Source: Irpex lacteus (Eukaryota > Basidiomycota > Agaricomycetes > Polyporales > Irpicaceae). Taken from it: a stretch of 64,000 nt of DNA. The notes below the pieces were generated by a model. That model was given only the letters and a program-made list of their open reading frames with translations, did not search any database and was not told where the DNA came from. Both the position numbers and the translations under genes were made by a program. This document shows, in pieces, positions 57,486 through 64,000 of this stretch. Position 1 is the first letter of the stretch, and every line of letters begins with the position of its first letter. Location of the stretch: positions 434,001 to 498,000 of the forward strand of contig MQVO02000010.1 in assembly GCA_001986395.2 (NCBI GenBank), written 5' to 3'.

Positions 57486-58917
57486 ATGTTATTCAAGGCT
57501 TCATTCGTCACGCTCGCACTTGCACTCGTGACCTCTGCGAACCTCGTCGCGAAGGAATCTGGTGTTAGCATAGATCTTCCTAAGCGTGCTACTCTCACAA
57601 AGGCTGATGGCACCTTCGATCACGAGGCCGCCATTCTGTCCAACATCAAGACTCACAAGTACGTTCACGCTCTGATTACGGGTTCTCCCAACACAATTCT
57701 AATGTACATATATCTTCTATTACAGCAAGTACCAGAGGAACTTGCGCAACTTTCTCAATAACACTGGCTCTCTCCGCGGGGACTTTGTGCTTAAGGAGTT
57801 TAGGACTATTCCTGAAAACCTCCGCAAGCGCGCTACCTTCTCCGAGGCCTTGACCGACGAGAACGACGAGGAGTGGGCTGGAACAATCTCCATCGGTACT
57901 CCCGCTCAGTCTTTCCTCATTGACTTCGACACCGGTTCCGCCGATCTGTGGGTACCCAGCTCATCTTGCACCAGTTCCACTTGTTCGGGTAAGAGGAAGT
58001 ACACCGCTTCCTCGTCATCTACCAGCTCTAGAAAGAGCGGCACGTTCAGTATCCAGTATGGCGACGGCTCGACTGTCTCTGGTCCCATCTACGCAGATAC
58101 TGGCGAGTATATTCAATCACACATGTGGCCTACCAACTCTGACCAATATTATAGTCTCCGTTGCTGGTCTCAACGTGACTGGACAGTACTTCTCCCCCGT
58201 CACCACTCTCTCCTCTTCCTTCTCCGACGACCCTATTGATGGTATTCTCGGGCTCGCCTTCCCCTTCATCTCCAACCTTGGCCAGAACCCTTTCTTTAAT
58301 ACTGCCATCAACCAAGGCAAGGTCTCCGCCGGTGTCTTTGGCTTCAAGCTCGCCTCCTCCGGCTCGAACCTCTACCTCGGTGGCACCGACACCTCCAAGT
58401 ACTCTGGCTCGATCGAGTACCACTCCATCGACACCTCTACCGGATTCTGGCAGGCAACTGGCGCCAAGGCCATCGTAGGCTCCTCCGCCGCCGTCTCCAA
58501 CTTCGAGACCATCATCGACTCTGGAACCACTATCATCTACGGTCCTCCCTCGGCCGTGAAGACCTTCTACTCGAAGATCTCTGGCTCGCAGGTGTACGAC
58601 TCTAGCGAGGGTTATTACTCGTACCCTTGTTCGAATGCGCCCACCGTCGGCTTCAGCTGGGGTGGCAAGACCTGGACTATCAGCTCTGCCAACTTCAACC
58701 TCGGCTCGGACGACGACGGCCAGTGTGTGGGTGCGATCGCTGGTCAGGACCTTGGCCTTGGTGATAATGTCTGGTTGCTCGGTGACAGGTATGCGCGTTT
58801 TTATACTCGTTCCTCTCTTGATTATGTACTCACCTAACCCTGTGTAGCTTCATGAAGAACGTGTACACCGCCTTCTCGTTTGACCAGAACGCTGTCGGTT
58901 TTGCCACCCTCAAGTGA
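57486..58917 (+). CDS. secreted aspartic protease (pepsin family A1), copy 2
   Basis: Tandem paralogue of copy 1 with the same exon plan. Start ATG at 57486 gives MLFKASFVTLALALVTSANL (signal peptide), then VSIDLPKRATLTKADGTFDH, identical to copy 1. First active-site motif is DFDTGSADLWVPSSS (Ala replaces the second Ser after DTGS); flap SIQYGDGSTVSG; second motif ETIIDSGTTIIYGPPSAV. Introns near 57660-57725, 58105-58154 and 58790-58848. The last joins VWLLGDS to FMKNVYTAFSFDQNAVGFAT, stop at 58915-58917. The stretch from FGFKLASSGSNLYLGGTDTS to GSQVYDSSEGYYSYPC is the same in both proteins and almost identical in DNA, whereas the N-lobe and introns have diverged. Catalytic residues are intact. 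Confidence 0.94.
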
Positions 58918-59365
58918 ACGGTTCCCCGCCTTGTAACTGCTTACCCTTCCCTGACGTCATTCGATGAGAGTTGTTGTGCTTATGCGTTTCTGCTAGTGGA
59001 CTTTGAACTTTGCGCTGCTACGCATGCTCTGACTTATTGTTATTTTGTTCTGCATTGTCATGAACTCAGTATATTGTGTTGTGTGGTTATCGGTCGTTTA
59101 ATAGTTACGATTTCGTGATGATTATCGGTATGGATATGTGAGAGCTCAAATATCCAAGTTATTAGTCAGTTCGTACGAATATGAGGAGGAGGCGCATCAA
59201 GCAATCAAATGATGCGCCATCAAACATACGAAGGTTGATCGCCATCTGAGCAAGTTGTATACGTACGTAGACGACCATGTCCGAGTCGAAGGCCCGTGCC
59301 AGCGCTGATGCCATGTTTTCCCCCAACCTTACAGCTGTTTCTTCACACAGAACTACTCACACAGG
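58918..59365. other. 3' flank of pepsin 2
   Basis: 3' untranslated region and flank. Contains the ATGATGCGCCATCAAAC segment (about 59209-59225) also found after pepsin 1. Confidence 0.5.
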
Positions 59366-59674
59366 ATGATAATCATTCGAGCTCGACACATCCTCACTTC
59401 AGTTACCTCCCATACAGTGGAAGAAGTCGAAGAGCTGAAGCTACGAGCTGCAGACCTTGGTGTATCCCAGACGTGCTTGAAAGAGTTTCTGGATGGCACT
59501 GATGTGCATACTACAGGAGATTCTAACGTCTCACTAACGGTGCATCTCGTTGCGAGAGACTATCAACATCGCAATCATCATACGCTCTTGTGTGCGGGAG
59601 GATTTGTAGGGAAATGTACCGGGGACACTGCTCTTGTGAGTAGCATAGCCCACGCATGTTCTTGCTTATACTAA
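59366..59674 (+). CDS. small unknown protein downstream of pepsin 2
   Basis: A 102-codon frame starting MIIIRARHILTSVTSHTVEE with a charged helical stretch (VEELKLRAADLGVSQTCLKE). No domain was recognised and no signal peptide is clear. The only support is a related, broken frame at the same place after pepsin 1 (56520), showing the sequence existed before the duplication. It could be one exon of a larger gene, since GATGCCATGTTTTCCCCC just upstream may be coding too. Tentative. Confidence 0.3.
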   Translation: MIIIRARHILTSVTSHTVEEVEELKLRAADLGVSQTCLKEFLDGTDVHTTGDSNVSLTVHLVARDYQHRNHHTLLCAGGFVGKCTGDTALVSSIAHACSCLY

Positions 59675-59727
59675 TTATACTGGTCCCAAACCCACCGACC
59701 TCATTTGGAACTTCACAATTATAAACC

Positions 59728-61215
59728 TTGAAGTCAGCTTCGTCGAGCAATCTAGGATCAGCAGGCAGCCGCATGCCCCCGGAGCTGTTCACTTACCTCG
59801 CCAAATGTTTTAAAAGCATGTACGGCTTCGAACCACAAGAGGTCACCCAGTTCTCCAAGCTCTCGCTGGTATGCAGATATTGGGCGCAACTCTACCGGCC
59901 CATGCAATGGCGACTCGCCTCCTTCCGCTCACCCGATCGCCTCGACCCATTTCTCTCCATCCTTAATTCGACCCCCAAAGGCCTACAGTCAGTCGCATCT
60001 TTTATCGTTCGCGTTGTTGTTATAGCGATTGGTATTCCTGACCAACCGTGGATACATCTCATCCCTCTCCGCCTCAAACGCCATCTGTTCTCCCGCAAAC
60101 ACCCCGATCGCCTTCCTGGCTTCTCCCTCTCCATTGTTCTCCGAACCAATGGCCTTCCCAGTGCCTCTGACAAACGCGTCTACATGCCCGCCACGCACGA
60201 CTGCCTCCCTAAATCGCTCTCCCTATTCAACTTCCAATGTCAGAGGGTCGAGCTCACCGGAGTTGACTTTCGCACATTCGAGCAGTTCATGGTGTCCGTG
60301 CGTGCGTTCAGAAAATTGGAAGATCTGACATGTACGAAGGTCGGATGGACGACTGACCCGCCTGAGAGACTCGTGCTGTTAAGGACGTTTGTATATCCTC
60401 CGCTGAGACGTGCGATGGTGCAGCCATTCGAGGCTAATGGTGGGTTCAATATGCCACATAAACCGGAAGCGCATTGGGTGTCGGCGTTGTGGTGTTGGGC
60501 ACGTAGGCGGGCTGTGGATGGCAAGCACTACCTGTTAGAAGACCACGAGGCCATGATGGTCATGAAGATCACGTCGCTGTTTCAGGGGTTTTGGAGACGG
60601 AAGTCTACCCCGACGTTGGAGATGTTTATTAAGGAACGACGGAGACGAGATCATCACGGCGAGCCGCTTGACGGTGCGTGTCGAGGCCAATGTCTCGCGT
60701 GTATCCCCTTATACGTTTGATCATGTTGTACTGTGCGAACAGTCCAAGGGTTCGACGTTTGTTTTGCTATAGATCAGCGAGGGTATACCTTCGTCTTCAC
60801 GCTCACAGCCGATCTCAGTCCGACCACACCACCCGAAGAAGCACGCATACGAGATGAATACTATGCTCTGCATCTTCAGTGCATCACTATCTGCTGTACA
60901 ATCGCAACCCACTCTGACCTGGGACTCGGTAACCTCGTGGACCATGCCAAGTTTTGGAAACAAGTGATAGAGTTACCATTTCCGAATTTACGGACTATTG
61001 TGGTAGCGTTCGCGAGGAACACAGAGGGAGTGGTTTTGCAGAAAACGCTCCAGGAACACGCTCCGAGACTTCTTGATCCTAGCCCGAGGGACGCAGCGGC
61101 GAGGAAACTTATCATTGTTCAGAGCGACCAGGATCCACCCGAGGAGGGTTGTAGATGGATGAAACTCGATCCGGCCACGTTCGAGGCCAAGGGTACGCTG
61201 TCGATCCGTTCCTAA
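59728..61215 (+). CDS. F-box-like protein 1
   Basis: MPPELFTYLAKCFKSMYGFE and KLSLVCRYWAQLYRPMQWRL form the F-box-like motif that links substrates to SCF ubiquitin ligases. The rest resembles the long, divergent C-terminal part of Agaricomycete F-box proteins. I join 59728-60673 to 60773-61215 across an intron GTGCGT...GCTATAG (99 bp), which gives EPLDDQRGYTFVFTLTADLS and 462 residues ending TLSIRS. Caution: within that intron a third frame reads SRLTVRVEANVSRVSPYTFD then HVVL, which also looks protein-like. So an alternative is a gene damaged by two frameshifts. Substrate unknown. F-box families of this kind turn over fast in mushrooms. Confidence 0.65.
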
Positions 61216-61997
61216 GCTTGATTAGTTGAAATGATGTATGTATTGACGACAGGTCTCTCATGTGCGTGGTATAGCGATAAAGGCCCTCTAGATCTCAGTC
61301 CCGATAACGTCCATGGCCTCAGCCATTTTTTGATTCATGAGTAACTGTTTACATGACCTGTCTCGATGCACAACTCGGCAGCTGCACCATCTTGTTAAGC
61401 ATCACATTGTTCAATTGTACAGTGTAGGATTGGTCCTCTCAGGCTGCCCACCACGTTAAGATTAGTATGCCGGTTGTCCCGTGTTGGCGTTCCCGTCGAG
61501 ATTCTCGTATGTATCAAGAGAGAATTCCTCCTGGAGTGTATAGATCAATAGTTGTAGTAGAGTGAGAGATACAACGCAAGAGGTGGTAGACGGCGTTCAT
61601 TGGCATACCTGGAAACGTCACGCCGGTCCCGACGTCTGCCGTCGTCAAGTGGCAGTGAGCTCGAAGCGCCATAGTCCAATCAACCGTACTATACTCCCGT
61701 CACTCAAACTGTCCTTCGCATTCGACGATTTCGTTCAAGCAACAACTCTCACTAGATACGATTTAATCTCAGACACGAGATTCTGAGCCCGCGAAGGTTC
61801 GCTGACAGAACGTGACTACTCTTGCCTTATGGAGACTAACCTAATCTAGATTGTAGGCATATTTGCGCCATGGATTCTTACTTTTTACTCCCTCACAAGT
61901 TCGATAAAACCATTGGCTGTTAGTGCGCAAGGCTTTCTTCCATCATAGACTGACTTCAATTTGGATCAGTGAAAGCACCAGCTGATGGGAGTAAGCG
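61216..61997. other. intergenic between F-box genes
   Basis: Only short frames (for example 61562-61786). No promoter motif or repeat was recognised. Confidence 0.45.
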
Positions 61998-63497
61998 ATG
62001 GAGGAAGAGGCAGCGAAGAAAAAGACAGGGGAAATTTCAACCGTACGCTTTTTATCATCTCAATCAACTATACGTCGCACTGATTGCTCTTGCACGCTAT
62101 ACAGAAATTATACCGATAGTGGTCCAATATTCTATTACCACTTGGGTGAATCCTATGACTTTCCTGGCGATTCCGATACCATCAATACATCCGAAGATTT
62201 CCAACCGTACGAAACGGACTTTAGACAAACATTTTTGTTCGATATAACCATGGGTATCTCCTGGAGGCATCTCCCTATCAATCTGCGATACCAGCTGCAC
62301 AAATCCTTTGCTGCTACCCTAGTCCCTAGTTTGCTCGCTCAACAGCAGGCTAAGACTAGTCCCCCCGCACGCATTCCCCCTGAGCTTTTCGAGCACATCT
62401 TATTCTACACAGACACACGCCGTGGCCCTTATGATACGGGTGGTGACGAATATCCGCGATCTCTTCGACGGCGCTGGGGAGAAGACCAATTGTGCGATGT
62501 AAAGGCATGCTCGCTTGTATGTCGTCACTGGGCTAACCTGTGCAGGCGGTCAATTTTCCGCGATGCAGTCCTCTGTTTATGGCGATCGGAAGATATTGAC
62601 GTACTGCTACAATACGCAACTGGAGGTTGCTCAAACCTCATACCAGTACACCAGCTCATCAGCGGGCTCAGCGTCAGTCAGGGACGTTACGTCTCAAACT
62701 CATTCCTCCATCGGATACATATTCTCACTCACATCAATACCAACCTTCAGTTAGAAGAGCTGACATTATCCGGTCCTATTCCGCACCGTGTTCAAAAACT
62801 CGGTACGCCTCACTGGAGTGTGCCACCGTCTATTGCCATTCCATCTTCCTTATTGCCGTTCGCCAGCATCGCAGTTAGCGACATCCACCTCCCTTCTTTC
62901 AAGCATGTCGTGAAGTACATAATGTATCTCTCATGCGCGAGAGAAGCCCTTAGTTTCGTTGATATGACGTGGAACAACTCGGATGCCACGCACGTACCAC
63001 CCCCACGATTTCTTCGGACCAGCCGCAAAAGAAGCTCAACTCCTTGGATAACTGCACACCGGTGCACTGATAATTTGCGTCTCTGCCTATACGCGATGAT
63101 GGCCGGATCTGGTTGTCTACTACACGGATTACCCGATGGCGAAGTATACTGGGCGCTCTCGCTAATGACATCCCTCGGCCAACTATACTACGCATCCATC
63201 AAGGAATGCGACATAATATGGGGTAATTACATGGTTGATTGGTTTGTTGTAATTCGATTTCTCGACGTTCATCGGGCATGGACATTATTATTTCGTTTTG
63301 CGCGTGAGCGCTTCCTTTCTTATTCAGGCAATCGTCTTTGTGGCGTTCCTATACAGTTTTGCTTACCTAAGCGCGTCGCACATCGAGCGCCGCGCGTCGT
63401 GTCGACGACCTCAGTTCTCTCGCTATCGTTCGAGGTTCTGAGGTACGCCGTTTTATACTCTTTCATGCTTGTATACAATAGGACTCATGTAACGTAG
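61998..63497 (+). CDS. F-box-like protein 2, probably truncated by an LTR element
   Basis: An uninterrupted 499-codon frame. The first 80 codons look non-conserved; an internal ATG at 62250 (MGISWRHLPINLRYQLHKSF) is the better start. ARIPPELFEHILFYTDTRRG ... DVKACSLVCRHWANLCRRSI then FRDAVL is the F-box-like motif. The following part (LVSQGRYVS-type loops, ELTLSGPIPHRVQKLG, LPSFKHVVKYIMYLSCAREA) fits the C-terminal region of this family. From about 63245 the DNA reads TGTTGTAATTCG and looks like the start of the retrotransposon LTR. The last ~80 codons (VVIRFLDVHRAW onward) are therefore probably LTR sequence read in frame, not the native C-terminus. No introns are evident, unlike most neighbours. 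Confidence 0.6.
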   Translation: MEEEAAKKKTGEISTVRFLSSQSTIRRTDCSCTLYRNYTDSGPIFYYHLGESYDFPGDSDTINTSEDFQPYETDFRQTFLFDITMGISWRHLPINLRYQLHKSFAATLVPSLLAQQQAKTSPPARIPPELFEHILFYTDTRRGPYDTGGDEYPRSLRRRWGEDQLCDVKACSLVCRHWANLCRRSIFRDAVLCLWRSEDIDVLLQYATGGCSNLIPVHQLISGLSVSQGRYVSNSFLHRIHILTHINTNLQLEELTLSGPIPHRVQKLGTPHWSVPPSIAIPSSLLPFASIAVSDIHLPSFKHVVKYIMYLSCAREALSFVDMTWNNSDATHVPPPRFLRTSRKRSSTPWITAHRCTDNLRLCLYAMMAGSGCLLHGLPDGEVYWALSLMTSLGQLYYASIKECDIIWGNYMVDWFVVIRFLDVHRAWTLLFRFARERFLSYSGNRLCGVPIQFCLPKRVAHRAPRVVSTTSVLSLSFEVLRYAVLYSFMLVYNRTHVT

Positions 63498-63629
63498 TTT
63501 AGCTTCGCTTTCCGCGTACTTTACAGGTCCGTATACGTCAATTTATTAGTTCTCTCGCTATCGTTCGAGGTTCTGAGTTTAGCTTCGCTTTCCGCGTACT
63601 TTACAGACGGTGCCGCTCGTAACCCCACA
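63245..63629 (+). mobile_element. putative 5' LTR of a Ty1/copia retrotransposon
   Basis: Boundaries inferred. It starts TGTTGTAATTCG, ends CCCCACA, and is followed three bases later by a primer-binding site and then gag. About 385 bp, within the usual LTR range. The 3' LTR lies beyond the window, so the ends cannot be confirmed by comparison. The internal 59-bp repeat (63413-63606) falls inside it. Confidence 0.45.
63413..63606 (+). repeat. 59-bp direct repeat, first copy interrupted by a 55-bp GT-AG segment
   Basis: Copy 1 is split into 63413-63442 (ending GGTTCTGAG) and 63498-63526 (TTTAGCTTCG...TTTACAG), separated by 63443-63497, which begins GTACG and ends CGTAG. Copy 2 is 63548-63606 with GGTTCTGAG joined directly to TTTAGCTTCG. 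A 21-bp spacer (63527-63547) separates the copies. The two halves are identical to copy 2 base for base. Confidence 0.9.
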
Positions 63630-63632
63630 AAA

Positions 63633-63651
63633 GGTTATGAGCCCCGCGCTC
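63633..63651 (+). promoter_or_regulatory. primer-binding site, half-tRNA-iMet type
   Basis: GGTTATGAGCCCCGCGCTC is complementary to the anticodon arm of initiator tRNA-Met (loop CTCATAA with its GC-rich stem). Copia and Ty5 elements prime from this internal part of tRNA-iMet instead of its 3' end. Position, just after the LTR and 60 bp before gag, fits. Confidence 0.6.
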
Positions 63652-63713
63652 TAATCACTTCCGGTATCCGCTTCTAATCAAGTACACGAATCCCACCTTG
63701 TTCTATTCCCGCT

Positions 63714-64000
63714 ATGACGACCATCTACCCGGCTCGCAACCAAGGCGCTCCATCTGGTTCCAACCGTCTTCTCGACATCCCAGCATTAGAGGACGACGGT
63801 TCAAACTTCCAAACCTGGAAAGCGCGAATCACCATGGTTCTCGAGCTCCGCGGTCTCATGGAGCACGTCACAGGGACTGCCGCGCCTTCTGACCCAAACG
63901 ACGCCGTCGCTGTCGCTGAACACGGGCGCCTCGCGAAAGAAGCTCGCGCGCAGATCTTGCTCACGCTCAGGGACGAGCCGCTCAACGGTGTTCTCTACTG
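63714..64000 (+). CDS. Ty1/copia Gag polyprotein, N-terminal part (runs off the window)
   Basis: Starts MTTIYPARNQGAPSGSNRLL and continues PALEDDGSNFQTWKARITMV, ELRGLMEHVTGTAA and EARAQILLTLRDEPLNGVLY. The pattern LxGxNFxxWKxRIxxxLxxxGLxxHVTGTAxxP is the capsid start of copia-type Gag (retrotransposon gag/UBN2 family). The frame is open to the window edge, 95 codons with no stop. The short leader, PBS and intact frame suggest a fairly young, possibly complete element; integrase and reverse transcriptase would lie beyond 64000. Confidence 0.85.
   Translation, partial: MTTIYPARNQGAPSGSNRLLDIPALEDDGSNFQTWKARITMVLELRGLMEHVTGTAAPSDPNDAVAVAEHGRLAKEARAQILLTLRDEPLNGVLY

Noticed and set aside
1..64000. 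CRISPR arrays, operons, riboswitches and bacterial-type promoters
   Set aside because: Intron-rich eukaryotic sequence; no regularly spaced repeats or polycistronic layout were seen.

Overview
The window looks like nuclear DNA of a filamentous basidiomycete, most likely an Agaricomycete. Nearly every gene is split by 45-65 bp GT-AG introns, and several families present (DUF6535, DUF2235, F-box-like proteins, pseudokinase-like proteins, PPxY-tailed membrane proteins) are typical of mushroom-forming fungi. Coordinates for multi-exon genes run from start codon to stop codon, introns included. Introns named in the text were inferred by joining reading frames at GT...AG sites by eye.

Layout: (1) 249-9235, minus: three tandem secreted type-B carboxylesterases/lipases. 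(2) 10278-14305, minus: an ISC1-type inositol phosphosphingolipid phospholipase C, a seven-beta-strand methyltransferase and a secreted RNase T2. (3) 15262-18178: an Hst3/Hst4-type sirtuin (plus) converging on RNA polymerase subunit Rpb6 (minus). (4) 19772-24003, plus: a long multi-RRM RNA-binding protein. (5) 25074-35528: two paralogous single-pass membrane proteins flanking a secreted SRPBCC-like protein, then a PhzF-like isomerase and two tandem FAD monooxygenases. (6) 37513-42415: a pseudokinase-like gene, a 637-bp MITE with TA target duplication, a degenerate stretch and a small acidic protein gene. (7) 44110-49061: a DUF2235 alpha/beta hydrolase (plus) converging on a DUF6535 membrane protein (minus). 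(8) 49610-58917, plus: a secreted serine carboxypeptidase with a broken copy of its 3' end, then two tandem pepsin-like proteases. (9) 59728-64000, plus: two F-box-like genes; the second appears to run into the 5' LTR of a Ty1/copia retrotransposon whose gag begins at 63714 and leaves the window.

Two themes stand out. Secreted hydrolases are concentrated here (three esterases, RNase T2, carboxypeptidase, two aspartic proteases), and local duplication has been frequent: esterases x3, membrane proteins x2, monooxygenases x2, carboxypeptidase plus fragment, pepsins x2 with their flanks, F-box genes x2. Conserved single-copy genes (rpb6, sirtuin, ISC1, RRM protein) sit between the expanded families. 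The most unusual sequence observations are a 59-bp repeat in which one copy precisely lacks a 55-bp GT-AG segment present in the other (63413-63606), a GC-AG intron in the ISC1 gene, and shared C-terminal PPxY motifs on the two membrane-protein paralogues.
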